Assembly (NCBI GenBank): GCA_947247005.1
Contig: OX365950.1
Coordinates: forward strand, 51,436,761 to 51,500,760
Origin: Spisula solida
Lineage: Eukaryota > Mollusca > Bivalvia > Venerida > Mactridae
DNA: 64,000 bases
Direction: 5' to 3'
Shown in pieces: positions 11,190-22,744 of this stretch. The position numbers and the translations under genes were made by a program. The notes below the pieces were generated by a model that saw only the letters and a program-made list of their open reading frames with translations, searched no databases and was not told where the DNA came from. How positions within the stretch are numbered: the first letter of the stretch is position 1; the number at the start of each line of letters is the position of its first letter.

Positions 11190-12131
11190 TACTCTGGAGG
11201 TGTGAGTAAGTATCAATATTCCTTACAGAAGCTGCAGCTTAACCTACGCAGGGGAAATGAAGAAGCGCTTTAATTAACGTAATATAGTTCCCAGGAAAGT
11301 AATTCAACAGCGACAGATCTGCTGTCTTGCTGTGCTGTCAAATGTAGACCGTCGTCTATGTTAAAATCGAAATAATAAATTCATGTTATAGCTCATAATA
11401 TTTATGTTAGAATTATAACAAATTAAATGCAAGGGAGCGTACAGCAACCGCAGCACTATATTTGTTTATAATTCTATTATGTAACCGGCTTATAATAGTT
11501 TACCCTACTAAATTGTCTATCGAAAACCAGGGATTTTCAAAATTTTGTACCACTTATTCATATAGTTTTGCAATGGGCATAGTATGTTTTAAGTTGTTCA
11601 TGAAGTAAATATATTTATTTGGACAATTTTGCTGTTTCCAATTATGTGTAGGGTAAACTATATATATGAAAAGAAGTCAAAACAAAGTAACAGCTTCTGC
11701 AATAGTGCTTGCCTATTATAACTTGGTTGAAATACGTGTACTCATAAATAGCTAAGTACGAATAAAAGTGTCGAGTTTATTGACCTGTAAAAATATATGA
11801 CTGAACATCATAAATTAATATATCCTCAACTTCCTGTAGAAGGCTAGATCTAGTAGTCTAAAGTGTGCAGTTACTGTATATTTAATTAATTATGTATTGC
11901 CGACAGGTAAATAAAATCATACTTTACCGCAAGTGACCAATAAGATATTTTACTAAGTGTATCTTTTTATGTTTCTCCACTTCAGGAAATGTGACAACAC
12001 GTGAACAGCTCCTGTATGATGACAACATGTGATAATATAACCCGGGTACTGACTACAATGAACACATCGAACACAGCTCGACTATGTAATATTTGTAATG
12101 TTTTGTAATTCGTGTATATACTGTAAATAAA
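11190..12131 (+). other. Probable 3' splice unit and poly(A) signal of deaminase-like gene A
   Basis: A strong donor (gtaagtat) at 11206 and an acceptor (tctccacttcag) ending at 11985 bracket a ~780-bp intron. A last exon follows from 11986 to an AATAAA at 12126-12131. The same signals recur in copy B (donor 22757, acceptor ending 23520, AATAAA 23651-23656). If joined to the ORF, the minisatellite would sit in the 3' UTR. It could instead be the 3' end of a separate transcript. Confidence 0.45.
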
Positions 12132-12899
12132 ACGAAAAAAAATGAATTCTTACGGAAGTATTTACTTCTCAAAGATTGTCAAAATATAGTAGATACGTGT
12201 ACATGTAAGCATGCATATACAATTTACATTTTTTGTACTAACACTTGTATATATAACCCACACAAATGAGGGTACTCAATGAATGACACTTGTATATTAC
12301 GATACAATGAATTTGAAATTCTACCCATAACAATACCATATATCCTTTCCGCTACCAAAGCAGACTAATGTAGACCATAAAAACATGGGTCGCCATTACC
12401 ACTAGTGTACATAGAAGGACTGCCACTGATGCCTAAAACGTACTACAAAAAGTATAGTCCTCAAAACCAACAGCGTACAGCGTAGGACTACCAGGATTTT
12501 TTAGGTTTTGTCTTATATTTAAGCGTATTTAAAATACTTGTACCGCGTTTCTGGATTTGCTATGATGATACAACTTGCATTTATATTTTTAACCAAATAG
12601 TACACACTTAGCTGAAAAATTAATCTAAGTCATTTTTATTATAATATATTGCATAATATTGTTTTTAAAAATACAAGTTTCTCGTATTTTACCGCATTTT
12701 AGTACAAAAACAAATACATTATGTATAACAATGAACAGAAACGGCGTTATCGCCAATCAATAATCAAATGATCCGATTCAAGTTATTAAAGGATCCTCAC
12801 TGTCAAAAAATACCAATTATCTTTAGCGATTGCTTTTGGCGATTATTATCAAACTCATTTTTAATTAGAAAATTAATATCTCATTTTCTACGCTACGGT

Positions 12900-14290
12900 A
12901 ACTTAGGCAATTTTTGTGTGTCTGCATTATACGGCTTTGGTATTCTAAGAGTCGAAAAAAGCAGATCTGCCAATGACGAGTTTTGCAGGCTTTGAATCAA
13001 TGACTTACACAATGACGCTATGGTCATTTTGTGATTTTTCTGATAATGCGGCAAAACTGCACTGAGGTAATTGATTTTTTCTTTTATCTGCATTGGGCGG
13101 CTTCGGTATTCTATGCTTTTGAAGATAACCAGTCTGCCACTGACGAGTTTTGAAGACAAATGAAATGAAAATAATGCACATAATTATGCCAATACGGTAG
13201 TCCATTGTCGTCAAAGGGCGGTATAGACGTATGCACATTTATACATTATGGATGTAGTGTCTGTTTATATTGGTTCCACCATTTTAGGCTAGTTTTGTAT
13301 AGTGAAAATCTCATTTGAATGCTATGGTAGTTTCAGCTTTCTCGTTTTGTCTGCATTGGGCGGCAATGGTAATCTAAACTTTTGAAGATAACCGGTCTGC
13401 CACTGACGAGTTTTGAAGACTAAATTCAAGTAATGGGCACTATAGTCCGGCCCCAAACCCAAGCTACCTTGCATTGTAGTATAAAGTTTTTTTCTTTGCT
13501 GATTTCAGTAGACATGACCTTTCTAATGGAATTTCTGACGGGTGCCATTCTGTCACCCTTGAGCATTTTGAGAAAATTGGGGTAAAAGTTCCAAAACATA
13601 AACGAAACTGCGAATTTTTGGAATCGGTGAACTACCATGTCATTTATTATCATATTTTATAATAATTCACACTTATATGTAATTATTAAGTTGAAGTTTA
13701 AGTTTGCAAAATTCTAATGACGTGCATTTATGCAAAATGAGGTATTTTTGGGGTAAAAAAATAAAAGTTACATGGAAAAGTGCGAATTTTCGGAATCGGT
13801 GGAATTAAACGTCATTGGCCATTACATTTGGTAAACAATCGCTGTGATAGTTGTATAGTGACTTGCCATTGAGATATTAAACACCTAAAGCAAGGCTATG
13901 GTACAAAATGTGGTGTTTTTGGGGTAAAACACTCAAAAGTCTGAAGGAAAATTGTATTTTTTTGGATTTTGTACCAATGCAGACCTATACAATGGCATGT
14001 ATCTTTTCTTTGGTGATTAATCAATATGCGTGGTATTAATAACCTTACAGTTTTGATATCAAACGTTCTAAGATTGGCTATTGTGCAAATGTGCAAAATG
14101 TGCTATTTTGGGGAATAACTTCGAAATATAAAGGAAAAGGGCGAATTGTTCGAGGTGGTAGACAACGCTGTCATTGTCGACGCGACATGTTCTTATGTAC
14201 ATGTAGAATTTAAATGTTATAAAATATTAACGGAAAGTGTGATTTATGGAATCCGTAGACTTCATTGCCCTTAGATATTTTTTGATAGTA
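12900..14290. repeat. Left arm: diverged tandem modules
   Basis: Three modules carry tctgcca(c)tgacgagttttg (about 12965, 13133 and 13397). A second series of about four modules of ~175 bp carries ttttggggtaaaa followed by gcgaatttt and ggaatcggt (about 13575, 13745, 13915 and 14105). Short ORFs here come from the repeats. Confidence 0.7.
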
Positions 14291-14299
14291 CATTTTTGT

Positions 14300-15100
14300 A
14301 ACTCATTCTGATTAATAAATATTAACTTATGAGTGGAAATAGCAATGAAACCTAATGCAAAACAGTTACTGTCGTGTGAAGCAAGTTTACAATAATTATT
14401 TTGAGGATAAACATTTTTAAAACATACGGTGGATGAACACAAAATCTCAGTAGGAACACTTTGTTCCCTGCCGTATAAATGCACCCTAAAAGTGCAATTA
14501 AAAGTATCCCTGTTCATAGAAATGACTACTACATGTTTGACATTTGATTCGAATTAAATCAAGTGATTGAAAATGCATTCGGTAGGTCAACTTGTTTTAC
14601 ATTGAAATTATCAAGACCTGAGATTTATTTCGGATGATTGCACCTAATGAAAAGTGGAAGCATGTAATAAATTGAATGTATACACATATATAAAGAGGTT
14701 TCTATACAAACTACATGTATGTGCATTAATATTCTATGCTTTATAGAAATACGCAATCTTTTGAGAAGATATTAAATTTCATCTAAATGCATCAGCGAAA
14801 TTGAATAGAACTAGGTATACAGATATATAAGAGAATTTGTGAATTTTCACCATTCGTAAAATAGATACATGTATTTGATTGATAGGTATTTAAACCTCAA
14901 CAAGAGCATGTTATGTGATACTTATAATCAGTGGCTTCAGTATGTTGAATGTACCTAAAAGTATCCATGAATGCTGTGTACGTTACACCGTGGGACTATT
15001 ACTAGCAAAGCCCACAGAACTAGTAGATGTTTTCTAATATAGACTAGGAAATGATGTTGTGCAAGGCAGAGATAGATTTTAATAGAGCCACGACTGACTT
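14300..15100. other. Interior of the foldback-type element, nothing recognised
   Basis: AT-rich, with no ORF of note and no domain on either strand. Confidence 0.4.
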
Positions 15101-15654
15101 TTCCCTAGTGTTGAATACCAGAAACAGTTATCAAATCAAAAGCAGCACCAGGCGCAGTAGTTGGTATCCTATCCCGCTAGGAATGACTACTGGTATATCA
15201 GACAGTGCTTTGCCATCCTCATAGAACCGGGAATACCTGTCCGCAGCAGTGTTAGGTACCATATAGAGCATAGTATGGCTGTTCTATGCAATGTTCAATA
15301 CCATTTCAAGTCTGGAATGACAGTTCCAGACATCATAAATCAAGGGGACACAGGGCAAGGTATAGTCAGAACATCCCCATAGATCAAGGAATACTAGTAG
15401 GTGTTCACAGCAGTACAACTAACCCATACGGTCATACCGCTGGCACTCAACCATACAAACAACTCTATATATGGACATGGCTTATAATCTTTACGTTTCT
15501 AGTCAGTTAGTCATACATAGCAATAACAATCAGTGTTTGGTAGTCTGTAAAGTTAGAAAAAGGTGTGTTATATACTTAGTACCCCGCACAGAGCAACAAA
15601 GAGCAGTTGCATACAGTGTTGGGTACCAATTAAAGCATGGCTGTTTCAGGTCAT

Positions 15655-15930
15655 ATATGTAACCTATTGAGCAAGTAATAGCCTCGCCGTAGGGCGCACG
15701 CTTTGGGATCGAGAGGTCCCAGGTTCGACCCAACTCTACGTCATTGCTTAATTTCTCAGAGCAAATTTAACCAACAATGCTCCATTCGACCAAGGTGTGA
15801 ATTGGTACCTGTGGTGAAGTGTCTGTACTTATTCCTGGGCGCCGTATCTCGATGTTAGTTGCACACATACCAGGGGAAAACTAATCTCCTCAAGGAGGCT
15901 CGAACGCAGGTATCCTTAGGTAGCCAAATC
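15655..15930 (+). mobile_element. tRNA-derived SINE, plus strand
   Basis: The head reads GCCTCGCCGTAGGGCGCACG (A-box region), then CCCAGGTTCGACCC (B box). The body contains ggcgccgtatctcgatgtta and ends near caggtatccttagg. The layout is that of metazoan tRNA SINEs; limits are approximate. Confidence 0.65.
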
Positions 15931-16439
15931 AACATGGTAAGTTAATTGTCAAAGGGTGACTCAACGGCTTAATTTCTGAAAGTGGCCCGAAAACTCGGTA
16001 ACTTTTTAACTTAACGCCAAATTTATTGCTTGCCCTATAGATTTACGGATGGCTGCGACTAGTAGTATTATGTATTAAATGAACAGGAATGACTCTGTCA
16101 GGCAATATTTAACCAGGGATGGCTTGACGGGTAATTTAGAATCCCTATAGATTCAGGAATAATCGTTGCCACGATTCCAACAGTATTAGGTAACCCTTTT
16201 AGGTCATAAATTGCTATGCTAACCTTTGGAGCTGGGAAAGAATGTGTTACATATCCCGTAGAGCAATAAATGGCAGTCCCAAGCAGTGTTGGGTAGCATA
16301 TGAATGGCTGTGCCTGGAAGTGTTTGCTATCTAATAGAGCAGTGTTAGGTACCACAGAATGCATGTGACAGAAAGTGTCAGGTGACTCATGGGGTCCTGG
16401 AATAGACACTATATACCAAAGTAATGTAGTTTATGCTAG

Positions 16440-16680
16440 GTAGATTGTGAGACAAGTTCTGTCAACTCATATCAATTAATCACACTCGGCGCCTAATTCT
16501 TAATGTTATCCATCGCTACGGTGGCATGCGAGAGAAACCAGCGTCCAATTTATGCTAAGTATCTAGGGTATGCAAGGGCATTACTCCATGGTAGCATTTT
16601 ATTTCGTCTTTGGTATGACAGGACCTGGGATCGAGCCTGGGACATCCCGCAATCTAAGTGGACACCCTACCACTAGGATA
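16440..16680 (-). mobile_element. tRNA-derived SINE, second copy of the 2884-3115 family
   Basis: The body matches 2884-3050 (gattgtgagacaagtt, aatcacactcggcgc). On the minus strand the head reads CCTAGTGGTAGGGTGTCCAC, then GGGATGTCCCAGGCTCGATCCC. Confidence 0.65.
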
Positions 16681-17089
16681 TCAAGGAGTGAATATACATA
16701 ACAGTATATAGTATCTATACATAACATGTATATAGCGCTATGAGTGACCGTGTCATGCAGGGTTACGTAGGTATAGAGCCAGGAGTTGCTGAGCCAGACA
16801 GTTTTATGTACCACAAAGGGTAACGAATTGCTGTGCCAGGAAATAAAAGGTAACCAATACTATTAGATAAGCAGCAGTGGCATGAACCCAATTATATTAG
16901 GAATGGTTGGTGACGGTGAGTCCTTTTAATACCCTACGGGGCCTAGCAAGCTTGTACTCAGTGGTAGTGGGTACTCTATAGGGCATGACTTGTGATGCAT
17001 GTATCATGATGCATGAGTACCTCGTATGATCAATAATGGCGGACTTGGTGTTGATGAGTAATACAAAATAGTTATAAAGCCGGAAATGG

Positions 17090-18530
17090 CTTTATGTAGT
17101 GAAATCTGACTTGTCCGTAAATTCAAAATTTTCATATACGTTTGGATGTTTAACCCCAATACATCGTATTCAGCTCAAAGCATGGCATTAGATGATAGAT
17201 AACTTGAACTGCATGATGATATGTACCTCACAGTGATTTACTATGAAGTTAAATTAATTATAACAGCGTAGTAAACCTATTTCCAAAATTCATACTTTTC
17301 GTTTCAATTTTGTATGTTCTATCCTTAAATTATATATTTTGCACCATAACATGATTTAAGATAATTGGTATCATTAATAACACATTACTATAGACTATAT
17401 CATAGTAATTACAAACGTAATTATCAAAAAAAATTATCCATGACAGTGTAGTCCATCAGTTCCATCGCTCTCTCCGTTATATTTTTATTGTTTTTCTCCA
17501 ACAATACCACATTCTGTACCATAGCCTAGCTTACGGTGTGTATAATCTTCATCGCAAGTAACTATAAAACTATTACAGCGATTATTTACCGTCCACCGAA
17601 TCCGAAAATTCGCACTTTTCCATGCACGTTTTAACATTTTACCCCAAAAATACCCCCTTTGCATAATTGCACGGTACTAAAATTTTGAAGTCTTCAACAG
17701 CACCTTAATAACTACATATAAGTGTGATTTATTATAAAATGTGATAATAAATAACAATGTAGTTGACCGATTCCAAAAATTTGCAGTTTCGTTTATATTT
17801 TTGAACTTTTACCTCAATTTTCTTAAAATGCTCAAGGGTGACAGAATGGCACCCATCAAAAATTCAATTAGAAAGGTCTTGTCTACTAAAATCAGCAAAG
17901 AAAAAAACTTTATACTCCAATGCAAGGTTGGGTCAATTTTTCAGCGCCGGACATGCCTGTATCTAATGTCTCTCTCTCCCTGCAGGGGCTTCCTCTCGGA
18001 AACTTAGATTAAAACAACACTGGTGTATCATATGCAATCCAAGTATTGAGAAGTATGTCCTACAAAAACTAACAAGTACATTTAATGCTTCGTATTGCAG
18101 TGTACCGTATTAGCTTTATGCTGGACTATTGAAATATTCAGTTCGAATACAAATACCATAGCGGACTTTTGCATTTGGCAATAAACTTATAAACAGTACC
18201 TCAGTGTAGTAATGCGGATATCATAATATTAACAGAACTACCACAGTGTAGCGAATGTCGTACACTACAACTACCATAGCGTATAAATGTAGTATATTTT
18301 TGAAAATTCCTTCTATTTTCTATTGCAAAAAAGGTAGATTTTCACCGAAACCCTGCATTATTCCACTGTGGAAACAAGACCCCGTATTTTTCCGGTACGC
18401 AAAAGTCGTCTTTGGTAGCTGTTCTACAAACAATAGTGGTAATGGAGGACCACCAAAATACGGTCTGCATCAGGCGGCTCTGGAAGTGCATCGGTGTATG
18501 ATAGTGGCAGCGGAAAGGATATAGCATTCG
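17090..18530. repeat. Right arm of the foldback-type element
   Basis: Five ~175-bp modules read as the complement of the left-arm series (ccgaaaattcgcac and tttaccccaaaaata around 17595-17650; related blocks near 17110, 17285, 17475 and 17770). Further out come words shared in inverse with 12360-12460, such as ccattaccacta. Confidence 0.65.
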
Positions 18531-18554
18531 ATCTATTACTATATATACATATAT

Positions 18555-18810
18555 AGCTGGCTTAGAATAAGAAGGTGGGAAGTACTACTTACGACCTTCT
18601 AAGACTCGTGCATATTTAAAAATCTGCATCTCAAAGCGCTTCTTATGAGCCTATTTTCATGAAAATCGAAAGTGGTCATGTTGACCAAACTGAAGTTTAA
18701 AAGGCTTGTTTTCCCATAATTAAAGAGTAGTTTTCAAACAGTTTTTTCTTGTTTTCTCAAAAAATCGATTTTGTACTTACGACCTTTTAATTTTAAGCCA
18801 GCGATATATA
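18555..18810. repeat. Inverted copy of the 6610-6790 repeat
   Basis: The complement of this stretch matches 6595-6780 (gcgcttcttatgagcctatt against aataggctcataagaagcgc). It extends into the ttttcttgttttctcaaaa word shared with 155-175. Confidence 0.75.
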
Positions 18811-18929
18811 TAAGGAACCGACGATGAACAATATAATGTCATCTTTGAAAAATGTCAGCAAGCTTGATCGCTAGTCGATTAATTTGTTATCATAGGCCTC
18901 GTGATTCCAATTTGGACGGGATATGTGTT

Positions 18930-19456
18930 GCACTACCGTCTATTATATATGATACATTACAGTGTAGCATTACCATGTGTCTTTAACATCACTAAATGCA
19001 TCAAATCCAAGACAAAATGTGTCATTATTGCTCCACCGTGACCGTAAGTACTGGTATTTTATTTATTTATCGATTTCTATGTAACATACATCAGTCTAAG
19101 GGAAATATTATATGCTTTCCATGAAATATAGGATCTCTTTCAGCAGCTAGGTCGTTTTTTTCTAGCACCATGTGAAACCTTTAGAGTGCTTGTTTGCGAT
19201 CAGACTACAGTTTCAAGCCGTCTTCTCTTCCAATGTTTCACTGGGTGCTGGACAAAACGGCCGAGTTGCTCATAGGGATCATATATTTCGTGGAAAGCTT
19301 ATATTTTAGACTGGCATATGTTTAATAGAAATCGGCATAGAAATAAGATACTTTCAGCTATTTTTGTTTTTTAATTTTGATAAATTTCGTCTTGGATTTG
19401 ATGCCCTTTGTGATATCAGAGTCAAGTGGTGTTGCTGCACTGTATTATGTATAGAG
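18930..19456. mobile_element. Foldback element with ~190-bp arms
   Basis: The left arm from ctaccgtctattatatatga is complementary to the right arm ending tgcactgtattatgtatag. Inner words catcaaatccaag/cttggatttgatg, gatttctatg/catagaaatc and gctttccatgaaatata/tatttcgtggaaagc keep the order expected of a near-complete palindrome around a ~110-bp loop. No ORF. Confidence 0.8.
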
Positions 19457-20728
19457 CGATTTGCGATTGATCGACTAATACTTATTAGTATATGATATTT
19501 ACGCCCGATACAATTTCCAATTCCTTGTAAGTGCTTAGATTAAATTGTAGGACATTCGGTTTGAACATGTCATAGGCTTGATCAATATTACGAAATACAA
19601 GTAGATACGTACATGTGTTTGGAATACCAGATATGACGTGTAGGCCAATATAACTTTTTTCGGAAAATATAACGGGTTGCAGTTAGTGTCAATGGAATTT
19701 TACACCACATGCTGGCTCAAAACATTGATAACATACTTGAAGCCCATTAGGGATTAAATGGCTATTTTCAAAAAGCAAAAACTTGGTAACCTATTTGAAG
19801 AGCCATGTATTTTGAGCACTTTAGTTGGGTCCCAAAGGTGTAAAACATCATAAAATGGAAGAAAGCTAACCTCCAGTTTGTTTACAAAATAATGAATTGT
19901 AAACAAAACATGCACAATTTATAATCAAAGGGAAGCAACTCTTGCAAAATTAGTATTTTGTCATCCATACATTTTACTTAATGGGATGTTTGACATACTG
20001 TATTGACACACATAGCTTACATTCTTTCGTCAATTATTGGTCGTTTCTGAAAAATATCCTTATTATTTATATTTAGTCTATTTACTGGAGGATTGGAAAA
20101 ATGTTTTGGGAGAAATCATGTGTCTTTAAAGTGTGTCTGTCTAGAAAATTGCGTTTGGCAAAATCAAAACAAATAGGATATGATTTGACATTTGCCTGTA
20201 TTCTCGTACATGAACAGAACAATTGCACAATTTAGGATACCAAACTCTTTCTAATCAGTACTTAAATAAAATACAGATATAAAGGTTAACATGCATGACG
20301 TTATCATGGCGGGGTAAAATTATAATTTTATACGCAGTTTGTTGATTTTCTGAAAATGCAACTCAAGGAAAAAAATAAGATTAATGAATGACGACCTTTT
20401 TTTATCTATTAAAACTTTATTTATTGCAATGTATTGGTGATGTCATTTCATTGTGGTGCAAGAACTTTATGGATAAACATACCGTGTATTATTACGGAAC
20501 TATTTCTCTGCTTTAATGTATTAATCGTGTTTAATTAAATATTGACCTTATTAATTAATATATTTTACATTTATTTAAATATTAATGGATACTTTTACTT
20601 TAGAAAGTCTGTTTTACTCGATTATGTTTTTGGAATTTTATTTTAGGTTAGATTAAACAAAACGTTTTTAAATAGGTTTTTATATTCTATGCGAGTGTAC
20701 TAATAATTAACGGAATACTTTCGCTATA

Positions 20729-21559
20729 ATGGATGACAGTAAGTACCGCACTTGTTTGGATAAACTTGGATCTATTGGTCAAGATTTATTGAAAATTAAC
20801 AACAGTCGAACATCTCTTGAGAGGAACCAGTATATGGTCGCGTACTTGGTTGCTCACAGTGAATTAGAAAAAGGGGACATACATTTCCTAGATAAGGTCC
20901 ATGACTCGTTTCGTGTTGATGATCCGCACACCGAAAATATATTCAAATGTGGAAGATTTTTGTTTCTTATGAACCAGTACGACAAACAAAATCAGAAAAT
21001 TATTAATCATACTGAAAAGCTTTTACTGGACTCTGAAGGACAGTTGTTAGAATCCATACTTAAAGGACAGAACTTAACAGCAGATCAGTTGATAGAGTCG
21101 CCCTACCTTACATCCATGAAAGACGATTTTCTTAAAGTTTTTGGTAAAAGTGAGAAAAGTTATCTGATGATATTTTCTTATTATATTCCCTGTACAATAA
21201 AAAACCATCATTGTTCTCAGATTTTGGGTAAATTTGTGGAACTAACAGGTCAACCATTAATAGTTGGTTACGAGAAAGTGTTTTCTAAAACAGACCCAAA
21301 GAAAGCGTTAGATGCAATGAAATCCATTAAAGTTGTTCAAGTTCCAAATGTTAGCACTGTAAAAAATTGTAAACAGATCACAACTGGTCCAGTTATCAAG
21401 ATGCCTTTGAAAATACGCAATGCGTACAAGCAGAGAATAGGCCCCTATTCAAAACCGAATCACGGAACTTGCAAAATACAGAAATGTTATCCATACAGAG
21501 CACTCACCACTGGTCCATATCATTTGTCAAAGCTTCAAAATTTATTTTCAATGTTTTAA
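20729..21559 (+). CDS. Divergent zinc-dependent deaminase-fold protein, copy B
   Basis: Intact 276-codon ORF, identical in length to copy A. Thirteen residues differ by my count: R14G, D43H, S52H, T111L, V138F, H151Y, M168K, M170V, P186S, D220G, M229I, T232A and D262G (A to B). All proposed zinc-site residues are unchanged (H94, E96, P154, C155, C162). Four changes (H151Y, M168K, M170V, P186S) fall on or near the segment running from the PC motif into the next strand. Role and doubts are as for copy A: the deaminase reading rests on motif order and predicted strand-helix order, and no substrate can be named. Two intact copies argue against a decaying pseudogene. Confidence 0.55.
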   Translation: MDDSKYRTCLDKLGSIGQDLLKINNSRTSLERNQYMVAYLVAHSELEKGDIHFLDKVHDSFRVDDPHTENIFKCGRFLFLMNQYDKQNQKIINHTEKLLLDSEGQLLESILKGQNLTADQLIESPYLTSMKDDFLKVFGKSEKSYLMIFSYYIPCTIKNHHCSQILGKFVELTGQPLIVGYEKVFSKTDPKKALDAMKSIKVVQVPNVSTVKNCKQITTGPVIKMPLKIRNAYKQRIGPYSKPNHGTCKIQKCYPYRALTTGPYHLSKLQNLFSMF

Positions 21560-21869
21560 AAACATCTCATTTTTTACATAAGTTTTTACTCTATTTGGAC
21601 TATTGTTTTTAAATGTAATAGGGATTTTAAAATTGCTCTTGCAATACTTAGCGGGATACCTAAGTACATAGATAATTGTACTAAATCAATTATTTTACCA
21701 GTGTTTGTTTGTTAGATGAACACAATTAATGCTTCGTGGTGGTTAGTTACTGCATTGAAAAGCGAATCTTTACACAGCGAAGGATGCCGTACCCAACACA
21801 TGCATCTAAAGTGTTAAGGGCTTGGCAATGGCCCCGATACACAGTCAGCTAAATATTGCCCTGCAATCC

Positions 21870-22625
21870 GAGAAAACTTGATGAATAGCCAGCATCACCA
21901 GTCAAGCTCTTGACCGAAATCTACCAGGTACTAGGACTGGGAGATCCGAGAAAACTTGATGAACAGCCAACATCGCCAGTCAAGCTCTTGACTGAAATCT
22001 ACCAGGTACTAGGACTGGGAGATCCGAGAAATTTTGATGAACAGCCAACATCGCCAGTCAAGCTCTTGACTGAAATCTACAAGGTACTAGGCCTGGGAGA
22101 TCCGAGAAAACTTGATGAATAGCCAGCATCACCAGACAAGCTCTTGAATAAAATCTACAAGGTACTAGGACTGGGAGATCCGAGAAAACTTGATGAACAG
22201 CCAACATCGCCAGTCAAGCTCTTGAATGAAATCTACCAGATACTAGGACTGGGAGATAAGAGAAAACTTGATGAACAGCCAACATCGCCAGACAAGCTCT
22301 TGACTGAAATCTACCAGATTCTAGGTCTGGGAGATCCGAGAAAACTTGATGAACAGCCAACATCGCCAGACAAGCTCTTGAATGAAATCTACCAGGTACT
22401 AGGCCTGGGAGATCCGAGAAAACTTGATGAACAGCCAGCATCACCAGACAAGCTCTTGACTGAAATCTACCAGGTACTAGGACTGGGAGATCCGAGAAAA
22501 CTTGATGAACAGCCAACATCGCCAGTCAAGCTCTTGAATGAAATCTACCAGATACTAGGACTGGGAGATAAGCAATAACTTGATGAACAGCCAACATCGC
22601 CAGACAAGCTCTCGACTGAAATCAC
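21870..22625. repeat. 78-bp minisatellite, about ten units
   Basis: The word cttgatgaa recurs at 78-bp steps from about 21877 to 22579. The unit equals 26 codons, so one plus-strand frame repeats a 26-residue block (EIYQVLGLGDPRKLDEQPTS plus six). Units near 21880 and 22118 read TGAATAG instead of TGAACAG, which puts in-frame stops inside the array. A single relic unit lies at about 11015-11100 in copy A. Confidence 0.95.
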
Positions 22626-22744
22626 CAGGGAAGACATGAAGATCCAATATAACTTGATGAAGAACACTGGACAATGAGGATATTAGTGGGAGAACCTGAA
22701 ACATAGGTCACTGATCATCTGACCAACTACAGACGAGAGCTACT

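Larger units (their letters stand above)
8090..12320. repeat. Segmental duplication, copy A (paired with 19738-23880)
   Basis: Collinear, same-direction similarity runs from the ggctattttcaaaaagcaaaaa word (8113 and 19760) through the 276-codon ORF to the tatgaatgacac-like words near 12290 and 23810. Flanks differ by roughly 7% in the stretch I compared (upstream of the ORF), and the ORF by about 2-2.5%. The copies differ most in the minisatellite region downstream of the ORF. The offset is about 11.6 kb. Confidence 0.85.
15100..16950. repeat. Degenerate short tandem repeats with SINE insertions
   Basis: Loose units of about 60 bp recur, built on cagtgtt(a/g)ggtacc and tagagca words (for example around 15250, 15615, 16285 and 16345). 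Two SINEs interrupt the array. Frames are broken throughout. Confidence 0.5.
12330..18535. mobile_element. Large foldback-type element with long, repeat-built inverted arms
   Basis: The outer ends share tatatcctttccgct (left, ~12339) with its complement (right, ~18518). Inward, the left arm (to about 14290) and the right arm (from about 17090) are inverted relatives. The best block is 13430-13660 versus 17730-17930: opposite strands encode near-identical peptide text around FLKMLKGDRMAP, which shows length-preserving similarity rather than a gene. No transposase was recognised inside. The arrangement recalls foldback elements such as the Galileo type, but family membership is not shown. Confidence 0.5.

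Noticed and set aside
13426..18007. Similar peptides at 13426-13653 (minus) and 17741-18007 (plus) as a gene family
   Set aside because: They are the two inverted arms of one repeat element; the frames end at module borders.
9124..21559. Calling the 276-residue proteins AID/APOBEC orthologs
   Set aside because: Only fold-level motifs are visible. Overall sequence, PC-x6-C spacing and gene structure do not support orthology.
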